DNA from: Flavobacteriaceae bacterium PS02336
GTDB taxonomy: Bacteria; Bacteroidota; Bacteroidia; Flavobacteriales; Flavobacteriaceae
DNA length: 64,000 nucleotides
Direction of reading: 5' to 3'
Assembly (NCBI GenBank): GCA_029960065.1
Contig: JASCOF010000002.1
Coordinates: forward strand, 434,001 to 498,000
Made by a program: the position numbers and the translations under genes. Every line of letters begins with the position of its first letter. Positions within the stretch are counted from its first letter, which is position 1. The notes under the pieces were generated by a model, which saw only the letters and a program-made list of their open reading frames with translations, was not told where the DNA came from and made no database searches. Shown one piece after another: positions 1-9,602 of the stretch.

Positions 1-340
1 AGTTTCCAAAAGAAACCATAGCTACAGCTCCAGCCAATAAGAATACTTTTATGGCAACGAAATCTGAAATTTTTGACGGATGATTGTGATAAAAATTATG
101 ACTTAACGCTACAAGGAAAATCGTCAAAATGATGAATAATGATGAAAAAGCTGTAGAAAACTTTGACACCATAACCATATTATTGTAATAACTTTGTTCT
201 GTTCCAAATTCGTAATAATTAAGTGCAAGCACACCCAATAAACCTAAAATGGTAATAGGAATGATGGCCTTTCTTAAATTAAGAATCTCAAACAATAGGC
301 AGAAAATACCCAATCCTGTTATAGCTATTAATGTATTCAT
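1..340 (-). CDS. nuoN: NADH-quinone oxidoreductase subunit N (partial)
   Basis: This is the first 113 codons of an antiporter-like membrane subunit of complex I; the rest runs off the left edge. The ATG lies at 338-340 on the minus strand and the protein opens MNTLIAITGLGIFCLLFE, followed by hydrophobic segments with short polar loops. It sits 65 bases after nuoM, the place nuoN takes at the end of a nuo operon. The conserved antiporter core is outside the window, so the call rests on position and hydropathy. Confidence 0.9.
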   Translation of the reverse strand, partial: MNTLIAITGLGIFCLLFEILNLRKAIIPITILGLLGVLALNYYEFGTEQSYYNNMVMVSKFSTAFSSLFIILTIFLVALSHNFYHNHPSKISDFVAIKVFLLAGAVAMVSFGN

Positions 341-405
341 TTTTGTCTTTTTGAGTTAGGATTTCAATTTTAAGTGTAATCCTAATTTATTTTTTGTTTA
401 AAATA

Positions 406-1845
406 TTAGTTCTTATTGATAACTTGTAAAATTGTTTCCAAGCTTGGTGTAATCAAATCTGTAATAGGTTTTGGATAGAATCCGAAGAACAATAAAACAG
501 CGATTATTACCGCAAATGAAATTCCTTCGTTAAGGGTAACATCAGCAAAAGTTTTTGAATTTGTTTCACCTAACATAACATGCTGGAACATTCTTAACAT
601 ATAGTAAGCTCCTAAAATAATAGTTGTTCCGCCAAGAATAGCAAACCAGATATTGATTTGAGATAAACTATACAATACTGTAAATTCTCCAACAAAGTTA
701 AATGTACTTGGCAATGCAACAGAAGCCAATACTAAAATTAAAAACATTGAGGTAAATTTTGGAGACTGTGTACGAATACCACCCATTTCTGAAATTTCTC
801 TAGTTTCAAATCTTCTGAAAATTACTTCAGCAGCAAAGAATAATCCCACTACAACAAAACCGTGAGCAATCATTTGCATAACAGCACCTCTAAAACCATC
901 AAGAGTTAAAGTGTATGATCCCGCAGCGATTAATCCAACGTGAGCAAGAGAAGAATAAGCTAATAATTTCTTTAAATCTTTTTGTCTCAATGCAACGATT
1001 GAACCATAAATTACACCTGCAATTCCTAAACCAATAAAGATATACATATATTCTTTTGCAGCGATTGGTGCAAGTGGCAATTGCCAGCGAAGAACACTAT
1101 ACAATCCCATTTTTAGCATTATACCAGATAAAAGCATTGTTCCAACAGTTGGTGCTTTTTGGTACACATTTGCCTGCCAAGTATGGAAAGGAATAATTGG
1201 AATTTTGATAGCATACGCTAAAAAGAATGCCAAGAAAATCCAGAATTGCTCGCAAGCAGATAATTCTACTTTGTATAAATCCTCAATTAAGAAAGAACCT
1301 GCTTTTTGGTATAAATAAATAAAAGCAGTTAACATGAACAATGAACCAGCAAGCGTGTAGATAAAGAATTTAACCACAGCTTTTCTGCGTTCTTCAGCAT
1401 CACCATTACCCCAGATCAAGGCAATAAAGTAGATTGGAATAAGCGCTAACTCCCAGAAAATATAATATAAAAGACCATCAGCAGCTAAGAAAGTTCCTGT
1501 CATAGCAAATGCCATAAACAAGATTAATCCATAAAAACCTTTTGCATTTTTATATTCATTTCCAAAAGAAGAAAATATGATAATCGGAGTTAAGGCAGCG
1601 GTTAATAAAACCATTGCAAGCCCAAGTCCGTCAGCATTTAAAGCGAATGAAATTTTTGGCTGTGTAATCCAGCTGTTGATAACGCTGATATTTTCGCCTG
1701 CATTATAATTATTCAATAATACAATTGAACATCCTAAAGCCGCTAAACTAAAAAGTAAAGCAACTTTTGAAGCTAGTTTGTCACCAGAAAAATAAGTGGC
1801 AAATGCACCAATTAAAAGTATAATTAATATAGTAGAAACGTTCAT
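406..1845 (-). CDS. nuoM: NADH-quinone oxidoreductase subunit M
   Basis: Proton-pumping, antiporter-like inner-membrane subunit of complex I, 479 residues, normal length for NuoM. It is hydrophobic throughout. Family signatures are visible: the membrane glutamate in FWELALIPIYF (near residue 130), the FHTWQANVYQKAPT segment (near 220), and the broken-helix region AYSSLAHVGLIAAG (near 300), where lysine and histidine residues carry protons in this family. It follows nuoL by 10 bases and precedes nuoN, so it is part of the same transcript. Confidence 0.97.
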   Translation of the reverse strand: MNVSTILIILLIGAFATYFSGDKLASKVALLFSLAALGCSIVLLNNYNAGENISVINSWITQPKISFALNADGLGLAMVLLTAALTPIIIFSSFGNEYKNAKGFYGLILFMAFAMTGTFLAADGLLYYIFWELALIPIYFIALIWGNGDAEERRKAVVKFFIYTLAGSLFMLTAFIYLYQKAGSFLIEDLYKVELSACEQFWIFLAFFLAYAIKIPIIPFHTWQANVYQKAPTVGTMLLSGIMLKMGLYSVLRWQLPLAPIAAKEYMYIFIGLGIAGVIYGSIVALRQKDLKKLLAYSSLAHVGLIAAGSYTLTLDGFRGAVMQMIAHGFVVVGLFFAAEVIFRRFETREISEMGGIRTQSPKFTSMFLILVLASVALPSTFNFVGEFTVLYSLSQINIWFAILGGTTIILGAYYMLRMFQHVMLGETNSKTFADVTLNEGISFAVIIAVLLFFGFYPKPITDLITPSLETILQVINKN

Positions 1846-1855
1846 AGTAATAATA

Positions 1856-3739
1856 TTATTGAGCTAAAAATATATAGGAAACAATTGCACAAAGTCCTAA
1901 AACAAAAACAAATAGATATAATCCTATACTTCCGGTTTGTAATTTTTTTCCTTGAAAAGCAATCTCGTTTGCTATTTTACCTAATCCGAAAACAGCGGCA
2001 GATAATCCTGTTTCGATGTAATCTCTAAAGAATTTAGATAAACTATTAACAGGAGATACAAATACAGCATCGTAAATTTCGTCTACATAATATTTGTTGT
2101 ATAACACTTTGCTTAAACCAGTAATGTTTTCATCAGATTCTGGGACATTATCTTGTTTAAAGTATTTTACGTAAGCAATTAAAATTCCAAGTAATCCGCC
2201 TAAAACAGCAACACCCATTAAAGCGTATTCTGTTGTGCCTAAATGGTGTTCTTCGCCAGCCACTTTTGTGAAAAGAGGAGCAAGGTATTCATTTAACCAG
2301 CTATTTCCAGGTAAACTAATTAATCCGCCGAAAGTTGCTAAAATAGCCAAGATGATAAGTGGAATAGTAATTAATGAACCACTTTCGTGTAAATGATGTT
2401 TTTGTTCTTCAGTTCCTCTAAATTCTTTGAAGAAAGTCAAGAATATTAAACGGAACATATAGAAAGCTGTCATGATTGAAGCAATCGAACCAACAACATA
2501 TAATGGAATACTGTGGTGGAAAGCAGTCAATAAAATTTCATCTTTAGAAAAGAATCCTGAGAAAAATGGAACTCCTGAGATTGCCAATGAAGAAATCAAC
2601 ATGGTCCAGAAAGTAATTGGCATCGCTTTACGCAATCCACCCATTTTTCGCATGTCTTGTTCTCCGTGTAAACCGTGAATTACAGATCCAGAACCTAAGA
2701 ATAAACAAGCTTTAAAGAAAGCATGAGTGATTACGTGGAAAACAGCTACTTCATAAGCTCCAAATCCTAATGCTAAAAACATTAACCCTAATTGTGAAAC
2801 TGTAGAGTAAGCCAATACTTTTTTAATATCTGTTTGAACTAAACCAATTGTAGCCGCAACTAATGATGTTATTGCTCCAATAATTGCAATTACATTTTGA
2901 ACATCTGTAGCAAGATCAAAAACAAAGTTTAATCTTGTTACCATAAAGATACCTGCAGTAACCATAGTTGCCGCGTGGATCAATGCAGAAACTGGAGTTG
3001 GTCCAGCCATCGCATCTGGTAACCAAGTGTATAATGGAATCTGAGCAGATTTACCACAAGCTCCAATAAACAAGCATAAAGCGGCTAGAGAAAGTAACGG
3101 TAAATTTAAATTAGAAGCTCCAGCAATTGCCGTTTTTAAAGTTGCATAATCTAATGTAGAGAACATTGAACCAATGATGAACATTCCGATTAATAAACCT
3201 AAATCTCCAATTCTGTTCATAATAAACGCTTTTTTTGCAGCATCATTGTAGTCTTGGTTTTTATGCCAGAATCCAATTAATAGGTAAGAACAAAGTCCAA
3301 CACCTTCCCATCCGATGAAAAGAACTAATAAGTTACTTCCAATTACAAGCGTAATCATAAAGAATACGAATAGATTTAAATAGGCAAAAAACTTGTGCAT
3401 ATTCTCATCATCATGCATGTAACTGATAGAGTATAAATGAATCAAAGACCCAATTCCTGTTACGAAAAGTAACCAAAGAACAGACAATTGATCTAATAAA
3501 AATCCAAGGTTGATTTTTAAGTTGCTGATTTGAATCCAATCAAATAAAGTAACTTCAATTCCTTTTCCAGTTGAAGTTATTTGATTAAAAAGTAAAAGAG
3601 AAACTACAAAAGAAATTGCTACAGCAATAGTTCCGATTGCACCAGAAACTGTTTTGCCTAAGCTTTTTCCAAAAAAGACATTTACCAGAAAACCTAGTAA
3701 AGGAGTTAAAACTAAAATTAAAGCTAAATTGGTATCCAT
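1856..3739 (-). CDS. nuoL: NADH-quinone oxidoreductase subunit L
   Basis: The largest antiporter-like subunit of complex I, 627 residues. It contains the family segments FIGWEGVGLCSYLLIGFW (near 140), LIHAATMVTAGIFMVTRL (near 255) and AYSTVSQLGLMFLALGFG (near 310). The C-terminal part is longer than in NuoM and ends in a hydrophobic helix, as expected for the lateral helix that runs along NuoM and NuoN. It lies 6 bases downstream of nuoK. Confidence 0.97.
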   Translation of the reverse strand: MDTNLALILVLTPLLGFLVNVFFGKSLGKTVSGAIGTIAVAISFVVSLLLFNQITSTGKGIEVTLFDWIQISNLKINLGFLLDQLSVLWLLFVTGIGSLIHLYSISYMHDDENMHKFFAYLNLFVFFMITLVIGSNLLVLFIGWEGVGLCSYLLIGFWHKNQDYNDAAKKAFIMNRIGDLGLLIGMFIIGSMFSTLDYATLKTAIAGASNLNLPLLSLAALCLFIGACGKSAQIPLYTWLPDAMAGPTPVSALIHAATMVTAGIFMVTRLNFVFDLATDVQNVIAIIGAITSLVAATIGLVQTDIKKVLAYSTVSQLGLMFLALGFGAYEVAVFHVITHAFFKACLFLGSGSVIHGLHGEQDMRKMGGLRKAMPITFWTMLISSLAISGVPFFSGFFSKDEILLTAFHHSIPLYVVGSIASIMTAFYMFRLIFLTFFKEFRGTEEQKHHLHESGSLITIPLIILAILATFGGLISLPGNSWLNEYLAPLFTKVAGEEHHLGTTEYALMGVAVLGGLLGILIAYVKYFKQDNVPESDENITGLSKVLYNKYYVDEIYDAVFVSPVNSLSKFFRDYIETGLSAAVFGLGKIANEIAFQGKKLQTGSIGLYLFVFVLGLCAIVSYIFLAQ

Positions 3740-3745
3740 TTCTGA

Positions 3746-4066
3746 TTATCCTTTTAAATTTTTTAAATTATCGATACTAATTGATCCGATATTTCTAAAG
3801 ATAGAAACTAAAATGGCCAATCCTACCGCAACTTCGGCTGCAGCAACCGCCATCGAGAAGAACACAAAAACTTGTCCTTGTGCATCTTGATGATAAGTTG
3901 AAAAAGCAACAAATAAAAGGTTTACCGCATTCAACATAATTTCGATAGACATGAAAACGATAATAGCATTTCGTCTGTACAATACACCAAAAATACCAAT
4001 ACAGAAAAGTACAACACTCAAAAAGATGTAGTTTTCAATACCTATTTGATTTAATATATTACCCAT
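3746..4066 (-). CDS. nuoK: NADH-quinone oxidoreductase subunit K
   Basis: Small three-helix membrane subunit of complex I, 106 residues. The two conserved membrane glutamates of the proton path are present, in [17 protein letters not shown] (second helix) and [17 protein letters not shown] (third helix). Its ATG overlaps the nuoJ stop codon by one base (TAATG), so the two genes are translationally coupled. Confidence 0.97.
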   Translation of the reverse strand: MGNILNQIGIENYIFLSVVLFCIGIFGVLYRRNAIIVFMSIEIMLNAVNLLFVAFSTYHQDAQGQVFVFFSMAVAAAEVAVGLAILVSIFRNIGSISIDNLKNLKG

Positions 4067-4605
4067 TATTTATTTAATTTTTCTTTTTTAGACAATAGAA
4101 CTGTTCCAATCATAGCTACCAAAAGTAAAACTGAAGCAAATTCGAAAGGAACCATATATTCATCCAGTAATATTTTACCTAAAACTTTAATCGATTGGAA
4201 ATCTTCTCCCGTAGAATCATATTCACCAACAATTGGTTTCGAATTGATGAAGATTGTAATCAAAACGATCAATATCAAACAGAAAGAAACAATCGCACCT
4301 AAACGCGTAATTCTAGGGCGGTGAACTTCCCGCTGTTCGTTCAGGTTCATCAACATTATGGTAAATAAAAACAGAATCATAATAGCACCGGAGTAAACTA
4401 TTATATGTACAACTGCTAAAAACTGAGAATTTAATAATAAATAATGACCAGCAATTGAGAAGAAACAAATCACTAAATAAATGGCTGAGTGAATTGGGTT
4501 TCTACTGAAAATAGTCAAGAAAGCAGTAATAACGGTAATAAACGCTAAAAAGCAAAAGATAACTTGTACAGTTGTTGCGTGTGCAAAATCAGGAATATGT
4601 ATCAT
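4066..4605 (-). CDS. nuoJ: NADH-quinone oxidoreductase subunit J
   Basis: Membrane subunit of complex I, 179 residues with about five predicted helices. The region [18 protein letters not shown] followed by [20 protein letters not shown] matches the pi-bulge helix that couples quinone reduction to proton movement in NuoJ. It directly abuts nuoI upstream and shares one base with nuoK. Confidence 0.96.
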   Translation of the reverse strand: MIHIPDFAHATTVQVIFCFLAFITVITAFLTIFSRNPIHSAIYLVICFFSIAGHYLLLNSQFLAVVHIIVYSGAIMILFLFTIMLMNLNEQREVHRPRITRLGAIVSFCLILIVLITIFINSKPIVGEYDSTGEDFQSIKVLGKILLDEYMVPFEFASVLLLVAMIGTVLLSKKEKLNK

Positions 4606-5151
4606 TTAGTTAGCGTTTTTAAGTTGAGCATTTTTCATAGCCATTTCTAAAGGCATCACTAATTTATCTTTCCCGAAAATGAAATCTTCTCTAGTGTAGT
4701 TAGCAGGAACTAATACTTTAGAAGTAGTTAAGTAAATAGCGTCTTTTGGACAAGCTTCTTCACATAAACCGCAGAAAATACAACGAAGCATATTGATTTC
4801 GTAGATTTCAGCGTATTTCTCTTCTCTATATAAATGTTTTTCGTCAGGTTTGCGTTCAGCAGCTTTCATTGTGATTGCTTCTGCAGGGCATGATAAAGCA
4901 CATAATCCGCAAGCAGTACAGTTTTCGCGGCCTTGCTCATCACGTTTCAGCATGTGCTGACCACGGTAAACCGGACTCATTTCACGAACCTGCTCAGGAT
5001 AGTGAATGGTAACTTTTTTTCTGAAAAGGTGTTTTACAGTAATAAACAAACCTTTTACAATCGCCACAAGATACAATCGCTCAATAAAAGTCATGTCCTT
5101 ATTTGACACCACCTTTTTTCTACCCGATAATGATATAGTTTCTATTGACAT
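4606..5151 (-). CDS. nuoI: NADH-quinone oxidoreductase subunit I (2x[4Fe-4S])
   Basis: Peripheral-arm subunit carrying clusters N6a and N6b, which pass electrons to NuoB. Two 8Fe ferredoxin motifs are visible, CTACGLCALSCP (near residue 80) and CIFCGLCEEACP (near 125). The protein has 181 residues and ends in a charged tail. An 83-base AT-rich spacer without a gene separates it from nuoH. Confidence 0.98.
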   Translation of the reverse strand: MSIETISLSGRKKVVSNKDMTFIERLYLVAIVKGLFITVKHLFRKKVTIHYPEQVREMSPVYRGQHMLKRDEQGRENCTACGLCALSCPAEAITMKAAERKPDEKHLYREEKYAEIYEINMLRCIFCGLCEEACPKDAIYLTTSKVLVPANYTREDFIFGKDKLVMPLEMAMKNAQLKNAN

Positions 5152-5234
5152 TTTACTATTATAGTTTATGATTCAAAATTTGATGATTCAAATTCAAATC
5201 TATTTTGTTTTTTATTTGATGCTTATTACGGTTC

Positions 5235-6287
5235 TTAGAATCCTAAGAAAGTTGCAATATCGTGTCTTAATATTACAATACCAGTAATCATGATATTAAC
5301 AATAGAAAGAGGAATTAAAATTCTCCAGCCTAAGTGCATTAATTGGTCATATCTAAATCTTGGAATTGTCCAACGAACCCACATATAGAAAAATATGAAG
5401 AAACATATCTTAGCAAATAGAACTCCAATTCCTAATAAGTTAGCTGTGTTTACACCAACATTTTCTACCATCCATTCCATTCCAGGGTAGTTATATCCAC
5501 CAAAGAATAAAACAGAAATAATAGTAGAAGAGATAAACATACTTGCATATTCAGCAAACAAATAGAATCCCATTTTCATTGATGAATATTCTGTATGGTA
5601 ACCTCCAATTAATTCGTTTTCACATTCTGCTAAATCGAAAGGCGTTCTATTGGTTTCTGCAAAAGAACAGATTAAGAAAATTAAAAATGATAATGGCTGA
5701 TAAAAAACATTCCAGTTCATTCCTGACTGCTGTAATGAGATTTCTTTTAAGCTCATTGTTCCAGTCATCATTAATAAAGCGATCATTGATAACCCCATAG
5801 CAACTTCATAAGAAACCATTTGAGATGCCGCGCGTATAGCTCCCATTAATGAGAATTTATTGTTAGAAGCCCATCCACCAATCATGATGCCATAAACTCC
5901 AACAGAAAGCACTCCAAAAATGTACAATAAAGCAATATTTACATCTGTTGCCTGAAGTATAATATCTTTTCCGAAAAGATGTAAACGGTCTCCCCACGGA
6001 ATTACAGCACTAGTCATTAAGGCTGTACTCATTGCAATCGCAGGACCTACGAAAAATAAGATTCTATTTGGAGTATTAGGTTCAAACTCTTCTTTAGAGA
6101 ATAATTTCATACCATCTGCAAGCGGCTGTAATAAACCTCCCCAACCTGCACGGTTTGGTCCAACACGATCTTGTAAGAAAGCTGCAACTTTACGTTCAGC
6201 CCATGTAGAGTACATTGCCATAACCATAGTTACCGCGAAAACGACAACAATAACAACACTCTTTTCTATAATAAATGTACTTTCCAT
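5235..6287 (-). CDS. nuoH: NADH-quinone oxidoreductase subunit H
   Basis: Membrane subunit that forms the quinone chamber of complex I, 350 residues. Signatures are TWAERKVAAFLQDRVGPNRAG (near 30) and the acidic loop AETNRTPFDLAECENELIGG (near 210), followed by MKMGFYLFAEYASMF. The gene starts 3 bases after the nuoG stop codon. Length and motifs are normal. Confidence 0.98.
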   Translation of the reverse strand: MESTFIIEKSVVIVVVFAVTMVMAMYSTWAERKVAAFLQDRVGPNRAGWGGLLQPLADGMKLFSKEEFEPNTPNRILFFVGPAIAMSTALMTSAVIPWGDRLHLFGKDIILQATDVNIALLYIFGVLSVGVYGIMIGGWASNNKFSLMGAIRAASQMVSYEVAMGLSMIALLMMTGTMSLKEISLQQSGMNWNVFYQPLSFLIFLICSFAETNRTPFDLAECENELIGGYHTEYSSMKMGFYLFAEYASMFISSTIISVLFFGGYNYPGMEWMVENVGVNTANLLGIGVLFAKICFFIFFYMWVRWTIPRFRYDQLMHLGWRILIPLSIVNIMITGIVILRHDIATFLGF

Positions 6288-6290
6288 TTC

Positions 6291-7319
6291 TTAAGATTTT
6301 TTATCGTTAGTTAATGGAATTGCGGCCATACTAATTTTTTTACGGTCAATATCTCTACCTAAAAGAATATTCTTTTCAGTATCGATTTCAACTTTCTCTA
6401 ATTTTTGAGTGTAATTGTTTTGGTTGATTACAGAATCTTTTTCAAATTCTCTAGGTCCTTCAATTACCCAGTCATTTACATCTTTGTGATCAAAACGACA
6501 GCTGTTGCAGATGAATTCTTCAACTTCATGGTACTCATCTTTACGACCTGTAACGCGCTGAATTTCTCCACCAAACATCCAAACTGTAGTTTTACCGCAG
6601 CATCCTGGAGTTGTACATTCTCTGTGTGCATTATAAGGTTTGTTAAACCAAACTCTTGATTTAAAACGGAAAGTTTTATCTGTTAAAGCTCCAACCGGAC
6701 AAACATCAATCATGTTTCCAGAGAACTCATTGTCGATTGCTTTAGAAATACCAGTAGAAATATTAGCGTGGTCACCACGATCTAATACTCCGTGAACTCT
6801 GTTGTCTGTCAATTGATCTGCAACTTGTACACATCTTTGGCATAAAATACAACGGTTCATATGCAGTTGAATATTTGGACCAATATCTTCTGGTTCAAAT
6901 GTTCTTTTTTCTTCGATATATCGTGATTTTGGATTTCCGTGCTCAAAACTTAAGTTTTGAAGATCACATTCACCAGCCTGATCACAAATTGGGCAGTCTA
7001 ATGGGTGATTGATCAATAAAAACTCTGTTACAGATTTACGCGCTTCGGTAACTCTGGCAGAAGATTTACTGTTTACTTCCATTCCGTCCATACATCCTGT
7101 TACACAAGATGCCATTAATTTTGGCATTGGTCTTGGGTCAGCTTCACTACCTTTAGAAACTTCAACTAAACAACAACGACATTTACCGCCGCTGCCTTTT
7201 AATTTTGAGTAATAGCACATGGCTGGCGGTACCAAATCTCCACCAATCATACGTGCAGCCTGCAGGATCGTTGTTCCTGGCTCTACGTCTATACTTTGAC
7301 CGTCTATGGTTACTTTCAT
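6291..7319 (-). CDS. nuoG: NADH-quinone oxidoreductase subunit G, short form
   Basis: Iron-sulfur subunit of the NADH module of complex I, 342 residues. It has an N-terminal [2Fe-2S] ferredoxin domain (cysteines in MCYYSKLKGSGGKCRCC), the His-Cys3 ligand set of cluster N5 in HPLDCPICDQAGEC (near 105), and a following 4Fe motif with RCILCQRC and DVCPVGAL. The long molybdopterin-like C-terminal domain of E. coli-type NuoG is absent. From memory this short form is usual in Bacteroidota and not a truncation: the reading frame ends cleanly just before nuoH. Confidence 0.93.
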   Translation of the reverse strand: MKVTIDGQSIDVEPGTTILQAARMIGGDLVPPAMCYYSKLKGSGGKCRCCLVEVSKGSEADPRPMPKLMASCVTGCMDGMEVNSKSSARVTEARKSVTEFLLINHPLDCPICDQAGECDLQNLSFEHGNPKSRYIEEKRTFEPEDIGPNIQLHMNRCILCQRCVQVADQLTDNRVHGVLDRGDHANISTGISKAIDNEFSGNMIDVCPVGALTDKTFRFKSRVWFNKPYNAHRECTTPGCCGKTTVWMFGGEIQRVTGRKDEYHEVEEFICNSCRFDHKDVNDWVIEGPREFEKDSVINQNNYTQKLEKVEIDTEKNILLGRDIDRKKISMAAIPLTNDKKS

Positions 7320-7353
7320 CTCTTACTTTTGTTTTTTTAGTTTCAGGTTTCAT

Positions 7354-7385
7354 GTTTCAGTACCGATAGCTATCGGTATTGAAAC
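7354..7385. repeat. Palindromic element between nuoG and nuoF
   Basis: Perfect palindrome ACCGATAGCTATCGGT, framed by GTTTCAG on the left and TTGAAAC on the right. A near copy (CCCGATAGTTATCGGG with the same frame) lies at 24360-24391 between sucB and sucA. Both copies sit in a spacer inside a metabolic operon. Confidence 0.75.
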
Positions 7386-7500
7386 TAAAAAAACTTGAAA
7401 CTTGAAACTATTTTAAACTTTTTTGTTGAAAGTCGGAATATTGAAAAGAATTGCTGTCCTTTTTAACATTATGAACTTTATAACTTTCTGCTTTTTATTT

Positions 7501-8871
7501 TTATACGATTACTTTACCGCCTACTAAATGCTTTACTTGCGAAAAAGGTTCAGCAACAAAGTGATCTCTATTTTTGATTTTTTCTGGGAAACGAACGTGA
7601 TATTCGAACTCATCTCTAAAGTGACGAATTGCTGCAGCTACTGGCCAAGAAGCAGCGTCACCAAGCGGACAGATTGTGTTTCCTTCAATTTTACTCTGAA
7701 TGCTCCACAATAATTCAATATCTTCTTCACGGCCTTGACCGTTTTCGATTCTCCATAAGATTTTTTCTAACCATCCAGTTCCTTCGCGACAAGGTGTACA
7801 TTGTCCGCAAGATTCGTGGTGGTAGAAACGAGCAAAGTTCCAAGTGTTTCTAACCACACAAGCAGTATCATTGTAAACAATGAATCCTCCAGAACCCAAC
7901 ATAGATCCTGTAGCAAAACCACCATCACTTAAAGACTCATAAGTCATTAAACGATCTTCACCATTTGCTGTTTTGAAAATTAATTCAGCTGGTAAAATCG
8001 GCACAGAAGAACCTCCTGGTACAAATGCCTTTAATGGACGGCTTGAAGACATTCCTCCTAAATATTCATCAGAATTCATGAATTCGTCAACGCTCAGACC
8101 TAATTCAATTTCGTAAACTCCAGGATTTTTGATGTGCCCAGAAGCAGAAATTAATTTAGTTCCTGTAGAACGTCCAATTCCAATTTTTGCATAATCGTCT
8201 CCAGAATTGTTTACAATCCACGGCACCGTTGCAATAGTTTCAACGTTGTTTACCACAGTTGGATTTGCCCAAAGACCAGAAACTGCTGGGAAAGGTGGTT
8301 TAATACGAGGATTTCCTCTTTTACCTTCCAATGATTCGATTAATGCTGTTTCTTCTCCACAGATATAAGCTCCAGCTCCACAGTGTACATGAAGTTCAAG
8401 ATCGTAACCTGTTCCTAATATATTTTTTCCTAACCATCCGGCAGCTTTTGCTTCGGCGATTGCTCTTTCTAAAATTTTGAAAACCCACATATATTCTCCA
8501 CGAATGTAGATATACGATAGGTTAGCGCCCAAAGCGTAGCTTGAAGTAATCATTCCTTCGATCAATAAGTGAGGGATATATTCCATCAAAAATCTATCTT
8601 TGAATGTTCCAGGTTCAGATTCGTCGGCATTACAAACTAAGTGTCTAGGTCTTCCTGATTTTTTGTCAATAAAGCTCCATTTCATTCCGGCAGGGAAACC
8701 TGCACCACCACGACCACGTAATCCTGATTTTTTTACTTCTTCAGTAACTTCGTCTGGAGTAAGTGTTTTTAAAGCTTTTTCTACAGAAGCGTATCCGCCA
8801 TTTTGACGATAAACTTCGTAGGTTTTGATTCCAGGAATATTGATTTTATCTAATAATATTTTTTGTGACAT
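7501..8871 (-). CDS. nuoF: NADH-quinone oxidoreductase subunit F (FMN, NADH binding)
   Basis: Catalytic NADH dehydrogenase subunit of complex I, binding FMN and cluster N3, 456 residues. The glycine-rich loop GLRGRGGAGFPAGMKW (near 50) and CGAGAYICGEETALIESLEG (near 165) form the NADH/FMN site. The N3 cluster ligands are in ESCGQCTPCREG (near 350), with the fourth cysteine in NTICPLGD. It begins one base after the nuoE stop codon. A 181-base repeat-rich spacer separates it from nuoG. Confidence 0.98.
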   Translation of the reverse strand: MSQKILLDKINIPGIKTYEVYRQNGGYASVEKALKTLTPDEVTEEVKKSGLRGRGGAGFPAGMKWSFIDKKSGRPRHLVCNADESEPGTFKDRFLMEYIPHLLIEGMITSSYALGANLSYIYIRGEYMWVFKILERAIAEAKAAGWLGKNILGTGYDLELHVHCGAGAYICGEETALIESLEGKRGNPRIKPPFPAVSGLWANPTVVNNVETIATVPWIVNNSGDDYAKIGIGRSTGTKLISASGHIKNPGVYEIELGLSVDEFMNSDEYLGGMSSSRPLKAFVPGGSSVPILPAELIFKTANGEDRLMTYESLSDGGFATGSMLGSGGFIVYNDTACVVRNTWNFARFYHHESCGQCTPCREGTGWLEKILWRIENGQGREEDIELLWSIQSKIEGNTICPLGDAASWPVAAAIRHFRDEFEYHVRFPEKIKNRDHFVAEPFSQVKHLVGGKVIV

Positions 8872-8872
8872 C

Positions 8873-9403
8873 TTATTTATCGTGTAATATTATTTTATCA
8901 TCTTTACAATCAGCGATTAACTGATCGATCTTTTCTTCTGTCAATTTCTCTTTGTAGAAATCGCCTAATTGCATCATTGGAGCATATCCGCAAGCACCTA
9001 AACATTCTACACCAGCAATGGTAAACATTCCGTCTGCGGTTGTTTCGCCCATTTTAATGCCTAATTTTTCAGAAGTGTAATCCATTAAATTTTCGGCACC
9101 GTTTAAACAACAGCAAGAAGTCTGGCAAAACTCAAACATGTACTTACCAATTGGCTTTTGATTGAACATGGTATAAAAAGTAACCACTTCATAAACCTCA
9201 ATTGGTTTTATCTGAAGAATCTCGGCAACTTTATCTTGCAGTTCAGTACTAAGCCAGTTGTTATGTGCATCCTGAACTTCGTGTAAAACAGGCAATAAAG
9301 CCGATTTTTGTTTGCCCTCAGGATAATGACTGATCAATTCATTGATGCGATTCATCAATGCCTCAGTCATATTTATTTCTTGTTTGTAATGTTTACGTTC
9401 CAT
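8873..9403 (-). CDS. nuoE: NADH-quinone oxidoreductase subunit E ([2Fe-2S])
   Basis: Thioredoxin-fold [2Fe-2S] subunit (cluster N1a) paired with NuoF, 176 residues. The four cysteine ligands appear in FCQTSCCCLNGAENL (near 100) and ECLGACGYAPMMQ (near 140). One of several cysteines in the first cluster is extra. An internal methionine (MTEALM) is an alternative start 11 codons in. Confidence 0.97.
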   Translation of the reverse strand: MERKHYKQEINMTEALMNRINELISHYPEGKQKSALLPVLHEVQDAHNNWLSTELQDKVAEILQIKPIEVYEVVTFYTMFNQKPIGKYMFEFCQTSCCCLNGAENLMDYTSEKLGIKMGETTADGMFTIAGVECLGACGYAPMMQLGDFYKEKLTEEKIDQLIADCKDDKIILHDK

Positions 9404-9414
9404 TTTTATTTTAG

Positions 9415-9600
9415 ATTTTAGATTTTAGATTTTAGATTTTTTCAAATCTTTATCTACAATCCTTATTCTGCAATCTTTGTTTTAAGTTTTAGATTCTTCA
9501 ATCTGAATTTTTCAATTCCTAATTATAATTTTTAAATCTAAATTCTAAAATCTGCATACTCAATCAGCAATCTAAAATCTACAATCTAAAATCTACAATT
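9415..9600. repeat. Low-complexity TTTAGAT repeat in nuoE-nuoD gap
   Basis: This spacer is almost entirely made of iterated TTTAGATT units on the left (9415-9440) and complementary AATCTAAAATCTA units on the right (9570-9600), giving an imperfect inverted repeat about 185 bases long. The same unit fills the nuoB-nuoA gap (11935-12090) and part of the region at 28855-28890. No gene or clear promoter was seen in it. Confidence 0.7.
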
Positions 9601-9602
9601 TT

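Noticed and set aside
6291..7319. NuoG as a truncated gene
   Set aside because: All expected Fe-S motifs are present and the frame ends cleanly; short NuoG is normal in Bacteroidota as far as I recall.
9415..9600. Possible CRISPR array
   Set aside because: The repeats are low-complexity and uneven, with no spacers of constant length and no cas genes nearby.
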